A DNA stretch of 64,000 bases from Priestia koreensis. Lineage in GTDB: Bacteria > Bacillota > Bacilli > Bacillales > Bacillaceae_H. Position numbers and translations under genes: made by a program. The notes beneath the pieces are model-generated. The model was not told the DNA's origin and made no database searches. It saw only the letters and a list, made by a program, of their open reading frames with translations. The stretch spans positions 21,150 to 85,149 of the forward strand of contig NZ_LILC01000015.1 in NCBI RefSeq assembly GCF_001274935.1. The letters are read 5' to 3'. Of the stretch, positions 48,204 through 56,397 are shown piece by piece; position 1 is the stretch's first letter, and each line of letters opens with the position of its first letter.

Positions 48204-49721
48204 ATGATGGGAAACTACGAGGAACGCATTCGAAACGAACAATTACGAGATCGAGTTGTAACAGCTGAAGAAGCAGCTTCATGGATCGAAAATGGCATGA
48301 CGCTTGGGCTAAGTGGTTTTACTCGTGCAGGTGATGTGAAGGCCGTACCTTTCGCGCTCGTGAATCGCGTGAGAGAAGAAGAGAACTTCAAGGTTAACGT
48401 TTATACAGGAGCATCACTAGGATCTGACGTAGATAAATTGTTTGCTGAAGCAGGGATTTTAGATAAACGATTGCCGTTTCAGGCTGATCCAACGATGAGA
48501 AAGGGCATTAATAAAGGAGACTTCTTATTTGTTGATCAACATTTATCTCACACATCGGAGCTTATTCGCAGTAATGTAATGAACGTTGATTTGGCAATTT
48601 TGGAAGCGGTTTCTATAACGGAGGATGGAATGGTCATTCCAACCACTTCCATTGGAAACTCTCTATCATTTGCCCTGAATGCAAAGTCGATTATTATCGA
48701 GCTAAACATGTCACAATCTCTTCAATTAGAAGGGTTACATGATCTATATGAACCAGGTAAACAAGGAGATCGTTTGCCTATTCCGTTAACCAAATCAAAG
48801 GACCGCATTGGAACAATTGGAATTCCTGTTGATATGAATAAAATTAGGGGCATTGTATTTACGGATCAACTAGATTCTCCGTCTACAATTGTACCACCGG
48901 ATGAGGATACGGCGATTATGGCAGGTCACCTCATTGATTTTCTTCGACAAGAAGTGGAGGTAGGGCGTTTAACGAATAAGCTTGCTCCTCTTCAATCAGG
49001 AATTGGTTCTGTCGCAAATGCGGTATTGCACGGCATGCTGGATTCAGATTTTGAAGGGCTAGAGGTGTACTCAGAGGTTCTTCAAGATGCTGTATTTGAC
49101 TTAATGGATGCAGGAAAAGTTGATTTTGCTTCTTGCTGCTCCATTACATTGTCAGAGGAAAAGATGAAAACGGTATTTGCAAACTTTGATCAATATCGTG
49201 ATAAATTGCTAATGCGCCCTCAGGAAATTTCCAACCATCCAGAAATTATTCGCCGCTTGGGGTTAATCTCAATCAACACGGCGTTAGAGTTTGATATTTA
49301 CGGCAACGTAAACTCTACGCATGTTCTTGGTTCCAAAATGATGAACGGAATTGGCGGGTCAGGAGACTTTGCACGAAATGCGCGTTTAGCGATCTTCGTT
49401 ACGAAATCAATTGCAAAAGACGGTGCCATTTCTAGCATCGTTCCATTTGTGTCACACGTGGATCACACCGAGCATGATGTAGACGTAGTCGTGACAGAGC
49501 AAGGGTATGCGGATTTAAGGGGACTAGCACCACGTGAGAGAGTAGAACTCATCATTCAAAACTGTGCGCATCCAATGTATCGCAAGCAGCTTCTTGCTTA
49601 TTATGAAGAAGCGAAAACAAGAGGTGGACAAACACCTCATATTTTGGAAAAAGCACTTTCTTGGCATATTAACTTCGCTCAGAATGGAACAATGCTAGAG
49701 AAGGTAGAAGAGCTAGTATAA
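48204..49721 (+). CDS. Acetyl-CoA hydrolase / succinate CoA-transferase family protein
   Basis: Class I CoA-transferase of the acetyl-CoA hydrolase/succinyl-CoA:acetate transferase family, 505 residues. Blocks seen are GMTLGLSGFTRAGDVKAVP (N-terminal), the FTDQLDSPSTIVPPDEDTA linker, GSKMMNGIGGSGDFARNA and the C-terminal VVTEQGYADLRGLAPRERV. It probably transfers CoA between succinate and acetate; hydrolase activity cannot be excluded. Either ATG 48204 or the next codon may start it (GCGAGGG upstream). It is preceded by an inverted repeat and followed by a terminator. Confidence 0.88.
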   Translation: MMGNYEERIRNEQLRDRVVTAEEAASWIENGMTLGLSGFTRAGDVKAVPFALVNRVREEENFKVNVYTGASLGSDVDKLFAEAGILDKRLPFQADPTMRKGINKGDFLFVDQHLSHTSELIRSNVMNVDLAILEAVSITEDGMVIPTTSIGNSLSFALNAKSIIIELNMSQSLQLEGLHDLYEPGKQGDRLPIPLTKSKDRIGTIGIPVDMNKIRGIVFTDQLDSPSTIVPPDEDTAIMAGHLIDFLRQEVEVGRLTNKLAPLQSGIGSVANAVLHGMLDSDFEGLEVYSEVLQDAVFDLMDAGKVDFASCCSITLSEEKMKTVFANFDQYRDKLLMRPQEISNHPEIIRRLGLISINTALEFDIYGNVNSTHVLGSKMMNGIGGSGDFARNARLAIFVTKSIAKDGAISSIVPFVSHVDHTEHDVDVVVTEQGYADLRGLAPRERVELIIQNCAHPMYRKQLLAYYEEAKTRGGQTPHILEKALSWHINFAQNGTMLEKVEELV

Positions 49722-49733
49722 AAGGTCACGTTC

Positions 49734-49768
49734 AAAAAGACTCTTTCATCGTGAGAAAGAGTCCTTTT
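49734..49768 (+). terminator. Terminator after the CoA-transferase gene
   Basis: AAAAGACTCTTTC pairs with GAAAGAGTCCTTTT around 7 nt, ending in a short T-run. Confidence 0.75.
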
Positions 49769-49772
49769 GCGA

Positions 49773-49788
49773 TGTTTCCCGTGAAACA
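49773..49788. promoter_or_regulatory. Candidate parS site (ParB/Spo0J binding)
   Basis: TGTTTCCCGTGAAACA matches the Bacillus parS consensus TGTTTCACGTGAAACA at 15 of 16 positions. It is intergenic, and the window is origin-proximal by gene order, where most parS sites cluster. Confidence 0.75.
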
Positions 49789-49914
49789 TTCAAAAGGGGT
49801 GGGAGGGGCGAAAACGTGCAAAACTGATTTCTATTTTTGAAAAAGTGTGATGTAATAGGTATAGAGCTCGTTTATGATCGTGTTCTAAGTAGCAAAAGAA
49901 GCGAGGAATGGAAG

Positions 49915-50793
49915 TTGAAAAAATTTAAGAAGTTTTACTTGGAGATTACGAGTATTTGTAATCTTGCATGTAGCTTTTGTCCCCCAACGGAGCGAGTGAA
50001 GCAGTTTATTTCACTAGAGGATTTCTCAAAACGTTTAGATGAAATTAAGCCATATACAGACTTTATTTATTTACATGTTAAAGGAGAACCTTTGCTTCAT
50101 CCGAAAATTGATCAGCTATTGGATTTAAGTCATGAAAAAGGATTTAAGGTTAATATTACGACGAATGGTACCTTGATTAATAAAAATCGTCATAAACTAT
50201 TAAATAAGCCAGCTCTTAGACAAATGAACTTTTCACTGCATAGCTTTGATGGTCATGAAGGGTCAAAGGATAAAGAGGGCTATGTTAGAAGTATTTTAGC
50301 ATTCATTAAAGAAGCGACTACGCAATCAGATCTTATCGTATCGCTTAGACTTTGGAACCTTACGCAAGATAACAAAACAAACCTTGAAATTGAGCGTAAC
50401 CGCACGATTCTACAAATTATTGAAGACGAATTTAATTTGGATTATCAAATTGAAGAAAAGCTGACGCCAGGTAGCGGTGTAAAAGTAGCGGAACGCGTGT
50501 TCATTAACCAAGATTATGAATTTAAATGGCCAGCGCTTCATGAGGAAGAGGACGATGGGAAAGGCTTCTGTCATGGTCTCCGTAACCAAGCGGGGATTTT
50601 AGCAAATGGAGTCGTTATTCCTTGTTGCTTAGACGGTGAAGGTGTCGTAAACCTCGGTAACATTAACGATAAGCCGTTTTCTGAGATTATTGAAGGGGAA
50701 CGCGCCACAAATATCGTGGATGGTTTCTCGCGCCGTGTTGCGGTAGAAGAGTTATGTAGAAAATGTGGGTATCGACAACGTTTCGGTAAATAA
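49915..50793 (+). CDS. Radical SAM / SPASM-like protein
   Basis: Radical S-adenosylmethionine enzyme of unknown substrate, 292 residues from TTG 49915 (GAGGAATGG upstream; protein then begins MKKFKKFYLEITSICN). The [4Fe-4S] motif CNLACSFC is at about residues 15-22; the HVKGEPLLHP block is typical. The C-terminal part adds Cys residues (GFCHGL, VIPCCLDGEG, ELCRKCGY) that could hold an auxiliary cluster, as in SPASM or twitch domains. The longer TTG start at 49837 adds 26 residues without conservation. No precursor peptide gene is seen nearby. Confidence 0.87.
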   Translation: MKKFKKFYLEITSICNLACSFCPPTERVKQFISLEDFSKRLDEIKPYTDFIYLHVKGEPLLHPKIDQLLDLSHEKGFKVNITTNGTLINKNRHKLLNKPALRQMNFSLHSFDGHEGSKDKEGYVRSILAFIKEATTQSDLIVSLRLWNLTQDNKTNLEIERNRTILQIIEDEFNLDYQIEEKLTPGSGVKVAERVFINQDYEFKWPALHEEEDDGKGFCHGLRNQAGILANGVVIPCCLDGEGVVNLGNINDKPFSEIIEGERATNIVDGFSRRVAVEELCRKCGYRQRFGK

Positions 50794-50794
50794 C

Positions 50795-50831
50795 AAAACG
50801 CCCTTGCTTCAGTACGAAGCAAGGGCGTTTC
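50795..50831. terminator. Bidirectional terminator between radical SAM and gntP genes
   Basis: AAACGCCCTTGCTT pairs perfectly with AAGCAAGGGCGTTT around 7 nt between convergent genes. Confidence 0.87.
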
Positions 50832-50834
50832 TCA

Positions 50835-52181
50835 TTATACGAACAAGCTAAGAAGTAAGATAAATCCTAATCCAGCTACTGAAATGATTGTTTCAAGTAA
50901 TGTCCAAGTAGAGAACGTTTCTTTCATTGTCAGACCGAAATATTCTTTGAACATCCAGAATCCTGCATCATTTACATGGGAAGCGATTACACTACCTGCT
51001 CCAGTCGCTAGAACAACTAGCGCTAAGTTTGCATCCGTGTGTCCAAGCAGCGGGTTCACTAATCCAACTGTTGTTAGAGCTGCCACCGTTGCAGATCCTA
51101 AAGAGATACGTAGAATAGCAGCGATAGACCATGCAAGAATGATTGGTGATAGAGAAGATCCGTTAAATAGATCTGCTACATAATTACCTACACCACCATC
51201 AATCAGTACTTGTTTGAAGGCACCGCCTCCACCGATAATTAAAAGCATCATACCGATTTGAGTAATAGCTGATACACAAGAGTCCATTACGTTTTTAATT
51301 GGAATGTTGCGAGCTAATCCCATTGTGTAAATAGCGACTAATAAAGAGATAAGCATCGATGTAGACGCGTCTCCAATGAAGCTAATTACATGGAAGATCG
51401 TATGGTCTTTTAATTCTAACGTTTCTTGAAGTAACTTAATAATCGTTGCAACAGACATTAAAATAACAGGAAGCATAGCTGTGAATACGCTAATTCCAAA
51501 ACCAGGTGTTTCGTCAAGGTTGAATTCTTTTTGTTTTCCAAGAGACGCGATGTCGCCTGTTTTGTTGAATGAATCAGGTACAAGCTTTTTCGCAATTTTT
51601 GTGAATACTGGTCCAGCTAGGATCACAGTAGGGATTGCGATGATGAAACCATAAAGTAATACTTCACCGATATTTGCTCCGTACTCACCCGCGATAACAG
51701 TTGGTCCTGGATGCGGTGGTAAGAAGCCGTGTGTAACAGATAGTGCCGCAGCCATTGGAATACCAAGGTATAAAATGGAAACTTTTAGCTGTCTTGCGAT
51801 TGCGAATACGATTGGGATTAATAGTACTAATCCAACTTCAAAGAATAAAGCGATTCCAATAATGAATGAAGCAGCTACTACAGCCCATTGGATGTTTTTC
51901 TCACCGAATTTTTTTACAAGCGTCATTGCGATACGCTGCGCACCGCCTGAGTCGGTAATTAATTTACCAAGCATAGCTCCAAGCCCAAATACAAGCGCTA
52001 AATGTCCGAGCGTTCCACCCAAGCCAGTTTCAATCGTCTTAACGACATTTTCTAACGGAATCCCAAGGGCTAATGCAACCCCAAAGGATACGATAATTAA
52101 AGAGACAAATGTATTTAATTTGAAACCCATTATAAGAATTAATAGTGCAACGATGCCGATTGCTACAATTACTAATGGCAT
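50835..52181 (-). CDS. gntP: Gluconate permease GntP
   Basis: Gluconate:H+ symporter of the GntP family, 448 residues with about 12-14 hydrophobic segments. Family blocks include GLGAMLGKLITDSGGAQRIA, VTHGFLPPHPGPT (the segment around the substrate site) and HVNDAGFWMFKEYF near the C-terminus. It reads very like B. subtilis GntP. It lies 42 bp downstream of gntR on the same strand. In B. subtilis gntK stands between the two; here it is absent. Confidence 0.93.
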   Translation of the reverse strand: MPLVIVAIGIVALLILIMGFKLNTFVSLIIVSFGVALALGIPLENVVKTIETGLGGTLGHLALVFGLGAMLGKLITDSGGAQRIAMTLVKKFGEKNIQWAVVAASFIIGIALFFEVGLVLLIPIVFAIARQLKVSILYLGIPMAAALSVTHGFLPPHPGPTVIAGEYGANIGEVLLYGFIIAIPTVILAGPVFTKIAKKLVPDSFNKTGDIASLGKQKEFNLDETPGFGISVFTAMLPVILMSVATIIKLLQETLELKDHTIFHVISFIGDASTSMLISLLVAIYTMGLARNIPIKNVMDSCVSAITQIGMMLLIIGGGGAFKQVLIDGGVGNYVADLFNGSSLSPIILAWSIAAILRISLGSATVAALTTVGLVNPLLGHTDANLALVVLATGAGSVIASHVNDAGFWMFKEYFGLTMKETFSTWTLLETIISVAGLGFILLLSLFV

Positions 52182-52223
52182 GATAATTCCCCCAATTCCT
52201 TATCTATCTTGTTGTAATCGTTC

Positions 52224-52958
52224 TCATTTTTGTTTGTTGTTGTCTGCACTGTTTGCTAATAGCTGTTGAGATATCCATAAGTCTTCTACTTTACCTTGAA
52301 CATCATCAAAGTTTCGGTGCAACGATTCAATCATTAGAGCGCGATCCTTTTTACGAATAGCTTCGATATATAATTCATGATTTGTAAAAATACGTTCAAA
52401 ATCATCATATTTTTCTTCAAACCGCATCCTCATTGATAAGAGGATCAGGCTTTCCATCGTTGGCTTCAAGTTGTTCCAGATCATCATAATGTGCGAATGA
52501 CCGATGGAACGAATAATCGTTTCGTGAAACAACACGTCTTGAAATGAAAATTCGTCTGCATCATGGTATTTGATGGCGATCTTCATCATTTCAAGAATTT
52601 TACTTAGCTCTTTTACGACTTGGTTAATATCTAGCTTAACGAGCCGTTCAAATACGAATGTTTCGATTAATAAGCGTACATCATAAATTTCTTCTATGTC
52701 TTTTTCTGTTAACCCAATAACCACAGCACCCATTCGTTCAAGGCGAATGATATTTTCTGATGCTAAAACTTTAAGTGCTTCACGAACAGGTGAACGACTA
52801 ACAGCGAAATCGGCAGCTAATTTATTTTCAGATAAAATGGTACCGCTTTCAATCGTGCCAGAAATAATACGCATCCTTAATTCGTAAGCAACGCGATCAC
52901 CGGTGGAAGCCTTTGTCAGCCACTTTGTAGGATACAAAAGACCCTCTGATTCACTCAT
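52224..52958 (-). CDS. gntR: Gluconate operon repressor GntR
   Basis: FadR-subfamily GntR repressor, 244 residues. The N-terminal winged helix contains LSENKLAADFAVSRSPVREALKVLA (recognition helix around SRSPVREAL); the C-terminal FCD ligand domain contains the metal-type residues in DVLFHETIIRSIGH. The likeness to B. subtilis GntR extends over the whole length (e.g. LLYPTKWLTKASTGDRVAYELRMRII, shown in part). Gluconate or a relative is the expected inducer. It is autoregulated through the operator at 52985-53002. Confidence 0.95.
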   Translation of the reverse strand: MSESEGLLYPTKWLTKASTGDRVAYELRMRIISGTIESGTILSENKLAADFAVSRSPVREALKVLASENIIRLERMGAVVIGLTEKDIEEIYDVRLLIETFVFERLVKLDINQVVKELSKILEMMKIAIKYHDADEFSFQDVLFHETIIRSIGHSHIMMIWNNLKPTMESLILLSMRMRFEEKYDDFERIFTNHELYIEAIRKKDRALMIESLHRNFDDVQGKVEDLWISQQLLANSADNNKQK

Positions 52959-52984
52959 CTATTCACCTTCCTTGCTGATCAAGT

Positions 52985-53002
52985 ATACTTGTATACAAGT
53001 AT
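52985..53002 (-). promoter_or_regulatory. GntR operator
   Basis: ATACTTGTATACAAGTAT is a perfect 18-bp palindrome and is identical to the known B. subtilis gnt operator as I recall it. It abuts the -10 (TATAAT), so bound GntR would block initiation. Confidence 0.9.
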
Positions 53003-53029
53003 TATAGTACATTATTCCTGTTTTGAAAA
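53001..53029 (-). promoter_or_regulatory. Promoter of gntR-gntP
   Basis: On the minus strand TTTTCA and TATAAT are 17 bp apart, about 45 bp from the gntR start. Confidence 0.75.
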
Positions 53030-53037
53030 CGCTTTTA
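53023..53037 (-). promoter_or_regulatory. cre site of the gntR-gntP promoter
   Basis: TTGAAAACGCTTTTA fits the CcpA cre consensus WTGAAARCGYTTTWN at every position and overlaps the -35. Carbon catabolite repression of gluconate uptake is expected. A separate 10-bp palindrome, CAAGCGCTTG, lies at 53062. Confidence 0.8.
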
Positions 53038-53106
53038 ATTATTTTTTTCAAAAAAATTAATCAAGCGCTTGTTGTATAGGCTATGCATCCCTCATTTAAT
53101 CTAGAA

Positions 53107-53152
53107 TAAAAACCATTTTCTCTACGCATTCTTGTAGAAAAAATGGTTTTTA
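53107..53152 (-). terminator. Terminator of the haem-efflux operon
   Basis: On the minus strand AAAAACCATTTT and AAAATGGTTTTT, extended by TCTAC/GTAGA, form a long stem followed by a T-rich tail. Confidence 0.8.
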
Positions 53153-53155
53153 GGC

Positions 53156-53833
53156 TTACTTACTACGTAATGAACCGTCTTCCATGAAAACAACACGATC
53201 GCATAAATCAAGCATTCGTTCATCATGTGTCACCATAATGGCTGCCTTCTCTCGTAACTTGACCTCATCAGCGAGCATTTTTACGACAGATCGTCCGCGC
53301 TCAGAGTCTAAGCTTGCGGTAGGTTCATCCGCTAATAGAATCTCAGGGTCATTCATCCATGCTCTGGCAATCGCCACGCGCTGCTTTTCACCCCCTGATA
53401 AAGTGTCAGGATGATTGTGTGCGCGGTGTGTTAATCCAAGTCGTGCTAACAGTTTTTCCGCTCTTTTCGAAGCTTCACGTCCTCTTTGACCGGATAGTTC
53501 TGCTAATAATAAAAGCTGATCTTGAACCGTCAGGTAGGGGATGAGATGGGCATTTTGAAAGACGAACCCAATCTTATTTAACCGAATGTGATTCATTTGA
53601 GTAGGGGATGCTTTTGTAATATCAATGCCGTCTAAAAGAATTTGTCCTTCAGTAGGTGATAAAAGGGCCCCAGCAATTGATAAGAACGTGCTTTTACCAG
53701 ATCCAGAAGGTCCTACGACTGCAATTAGTTCACCTGCTTTTACATCTAGCGAAACATCCTTTAATACTTCTACCAACGTATCTCCATCTTGATATACTTT
53801 TCGGATGTTATTCAATCGTAATTTACTTTTCAT
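53156..53833 (-). CDS. hrtA: Haem efflux ABC transporter ATP-binding protein HrtA
   Basis: ATPase of a MacB/LolD-type transporter, 225 residues. Walker A GPSGSGKST, signature LSGGEKQR, Walker B EILLADEPTASLD and the H-loop in MVTHDERML are intact. The name follows from the neighbouring HssRS-like pair and from the match in size and order to Staphylococcus aureus hrtAB. It begins at the base where the permease stop ends (1-bp overlap). Confidence 0.85.
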   Translation of the reverse strand: MKSKLRLNNIRKVYQDGDTLVEVLKDVSLDVKAGELIAVVGPSGSGKSTFLSIAGALLSPTEGQILLDGIDITKASPTQMNHIRLNKIGFVFQNAHLIPYLTVQDQLLLLAELSGQRGREASKRAEKLLARLGLTHRAHNHPDTLSGGEKQRVAIARAWMNDPEILLADEPTASLDSERGRSVVKMLADEVKLREKAAIMVTHDERMLDLCDRVVFMEDGSLRSK

Positions 53834-54927
53834 TATGCAGCCCTCCCGATCGCATCAATTGCGTCTACCTTTGTTACTCGATACAGCGATAATAATGATC
53901 CAATGATTGAGACAACGATAAACAGGGCAGAGCAGACACCAACAAGAAACGGGCTAAGTTCAAACGGCATCGTACTCGGCAATAGCGTAGCTAATCCATA
54001 GGCAATCACAATGGCGAGTAATAAGCTGACCACGGTTAAAAATAGCATTTGAGTCAAAATAGATCGTGTTAAATAACGGGAAGTAGCGCCAATTGCTTTT
54101 AACACGCCAAACTGGTTGGATTTTTGAATGGTAATAACATAGAAAAATACTGCTAAAACGAAGGTCGCAATAACAAATAAAAAAACGATCATCATAACGA
54201 GAGATCCTTGTTCTTCCTTATAACCTGGTATTCCTTTTAGTGCGTCATTTTTCGTCACCAACTCGACACCAGACAGAGAATCCTCTAACTTCGTAGCTGC
54301 GGATTTGTTTCCGCTAAAAGCGAGTGCATTAAATTGATTTTTAAACTCTGATGGTTGGATTTCAGCCCATTCACGTTTGTTTATATGAATGACAGGGGTG
54401 TGGCTGAATGATTGTTTGTTTGTAAAGCCGATAATCGTAAAAGCTTTGTCTGTGCCCTTCATCTGAACCTGGTCACCGAGATGAAATCCGTTCTCTTTTA
54501 AGGATTCATTCACAACGACATTTTTTGTTGTTCGATTATCTAGCCTCTTTCCTTCTATAACCGTTGGATTTAAATTACGGTTCGCATCAACTGCAAAGAA
54601 CGTCACGTCAATTTGTTTCTCTGCATTTACTTTCGTAATGGTGCTCATCTGAACGCCCAGTGGTGTCAGTTTTTTTGTGGATTCATGCTTTTGAATCTCA
54701 TGAATTGTATCTGCCGATAACATCGATCGGTTAATACGACCTTCTGCGTCTTTTTGGACAACTAGATAATCCGCTTTAAGATTTTGAATTGAAGCAGCGT
54801 TATCTGAAGACAATCCTTTAGCCAATCCAGAAACAAAAAGCACTAGAAGGGCAATTAACATCATAATGGAACCTATTAAAAGGTAGCGTAGCTTTGCATG
54901 TTTTAGCTCACGTATGGCAAGAAACAT
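53833..54927 (-). CDS. hrtB: Haem efflux ABC transporter permease HrtB
   Basis: FtsX/MacB-type permease, 364 residues from ATG 54927 (GGAG 9 bp upstream). It has one N-terminal membrane helix (LLIGSIMMLIALLVLFVSGLAKGLS), a large extracytoplasmic domain (about 45-230) and three C-terminal helices. The family blocks LKHAKLRYLLI and FGVLKAIGATSRYL are clear. The LSGLA(K/N)GLS motif after the first helix is shared with staphylococcal HrtB. Haem or related porphyrin export is inferred from the linked sensor pair. Confidence 0.85.
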   Translation of the reverse strand: MFLAIRELKHAKLRYLLIGSIMMLIALLVLFVSGLAKGLSSDNAASIQNLKADYLVVQKDAEGRINRSMLSADTIHEIQKHESTKKLTPLGVQMSTITKVNAEKQIDVTFFAVDANRNLNPTVIEGKRLDNRTTKNVVVNESLKENGFHLGDQVQMKGTDKAFTIIGFTNKQSFSHTPVIHINKREWAEIQPSEFKNQFNALAFSGNKSAATKLEDSLSGVELVTKNDALKGIPGYKEEQGSLVMMIVFLFVIATFVLAVFFYVITIQKSNQFGVLKAIGATSRYLTRSILTQMLFLTVVSLLLAIVIAYGLATLLPSTMPFELSPFLVGVCSALFIVVSIIGSLLSLYRVTKVDAIDAIGRAA

Positions 54928-54977
54928 TATCATCAACTCCATTCATCGTATTGTTTCTATGAATAGAATAAGAGTGA

Positions 54978-54997
54978 AATATGAATGGAGCGTGAAC
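54978..54997 (-). promoter_or_regulatory. Candidate HssR-binding direct repeat upstream of hrtB
   Basis: On the minus strand GTTCACGCT and ATTCATATT are direct 9-bp half-sites separated by 2 bp, the layout reported for HssR (two GTTCATATT repeats 2 bp apart). It lies 50 bp before hrtB in the gap after hssS. Confidence 0.6.
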
Positions 54998-55017
54998 GGA
55001 AAATGACAAATGAATAA

Positions 55018-56397
55018 TTAGCGTCTTGGGAATGTTACGATAAAAGTTGTCCCTTTACCTAACTCGCTTTTTACATCAATTGTTCCTTCGTGTAAATCAA
55101 TGATCTTTTTCACAATGGCTAGTCCTAAACCACTGCTTGCTTCCTTGCGATCTCTTGCTTTATCTGCTTTATAAAAACGTTCAAAAATATGCTCAATCTG
55201 AGAGGGGGCAATGCCTATTCCGGTATCAGAAATGGTGACCATACAATCGGTGTCACGTGTACGAATCGATAAGGAGATCGTTCCCCCTGGCTCTGTAAAC
55301 TTAATGCTATTTGTAATAAGATTTGTCCATACTTGATGAAGAAAATTTTCATCAGCAAAGACAAATGTGCTTGGAAGCTCCATATCAACAGCAATATCTT
55401 TTTCACGCCAATGCCATTCGGTCATCATGAGTACTTGCTTTAGTTGGTTTGAAAGGTCGAACGTGGTCTTTGTTAAGAGCCCATCTTCCTTATCAAGCGA
55501 AGCAAGAGTTAACAACTGTTTGCTAAGCTGCGACATCCGCTTACTTTCATGTTCAATAATTTCTAAATATCGTCTTCGTTCTTCCTCAGGTAACGAGGGA
55601 GATTGCAAGGTTTGAGAAAATCCTTGTATAGATGATAGAGGTGATTGAATTTCATGTGAGACGTTTGAAACAAATTCCTGTCTGCTTGCTTCGACTTGTT
55701 CAAGTCCTTTCGCCATTTGTGAGAAGTGACTAGCTAGTCTACCAATTTCATCGCGTCTATTGACGTTTAATTGTAGGTTATAGTCGCCTTTAGAGAGCCT
55801 TTTCGTTGCTTCCGTTAGTCTTGTAATTGGTTTTACAATGTAACGTGTACTAATAATGACGAGTAGTACACTAATGAAAAAAGTAAGAACGAGTAACACG
55901 GCTAAAAAGATACGTAGCTCACCGATTTGAAGTTCTGTGTCAGGGCGTAAAAATAAAGCATATTTCGTACCGTTGGCTGTAATAGGAACACCAACGGTAT
56001 TTCGGAGATCATTTTCGAAAAAACCTGTAATGAATACTTTTGATGGATAGTCTTTGATTCCATGATATTTATTCCCTGCTAACACAGATTGAATGTTCGC
56101 GGTTCTTAATGTGTTTTTGCGAAATTCATTTCCGAAGAACATGGTTTTTTTCTGTTCATCCACTAAATAAAGTTGATAGCCCAGATGTCCAACGCTTGTT
56201 AAATAGGCATCAATATTGTCTTCAGCATTATCTTCATAAAAATCTTTGATATCGTTCGCCATCTTCGTTAGCTTCTGGTCGTTTGCAGGCTTTAATTTAA
56301 ACTGGTAATAGGCGTTGGAGAGAAAAAAGGCGAAAAAACTACTTAAGATCATCACGAAAATGGTTGTGAGGAAGATACGTAAATAAAGAGTTCTCAC
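55018..56397 (-). CDS. hssS: Haem-sensing histidine kinase HssS
   Basis: Sensor kinase of 459 residues. Membrane segment 1 is about 8-30; the extracytoplasmic domain (about 31-165) contains YHGIKDYPSKVFITGFFEN, a block shared with S. aureus HssS; segment 2 is about 166-188. HAMP (about 189-241) follows, then HisKA with FVSNVSHEIQSPLSSIQGF (phospho-His near 252) and HATPase with G boxes SDTGIGIAP and SSGLGLAIVK. The start GTG overlaps the hssR stop by 4 bp (GTGA), so the pair is coupled. Confidence 0.88.
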   Translation of the reverse strand: MRTLYLRIFLTTIFVMILSSFFAFFLSNAYYQFKLKPANDQKLTKMANDIKDFYEDNAEDNIDAYLTSVGHLGYQLYLVDEQKKTMFFGNEFRKNTLRTANIQSVLAGNKYHGIKDYPSKVFITGFFENDLRNTVGVPITANGTKYALFLRPDTELQIGELRIFLAVLLVLTFFISVLLVIISTRYIVKPITRLTEATKRLSKGDYNLQLNVNRRDEIGRLASHFSQMAKGLEQVEASRQEFVSNVSHEIQSPLSSIQGFSQTLQSPSLPEEERRRYLEIIEHESKRMSQLSKQLLTLASLDKEDGLLTKTTFDLSNQLKQVLMMTEWHWREKDIAVDMELPSTFVFADENFLHQVWTNLITNSIKFTEPGGTISLSIRTRDTDCMVTISDTGIGIAPSQIEHIFERFYKADKARDRKEASSGLGLAIVKKIIDLHEGTIDVKSELGKGTTFIVTFPRR

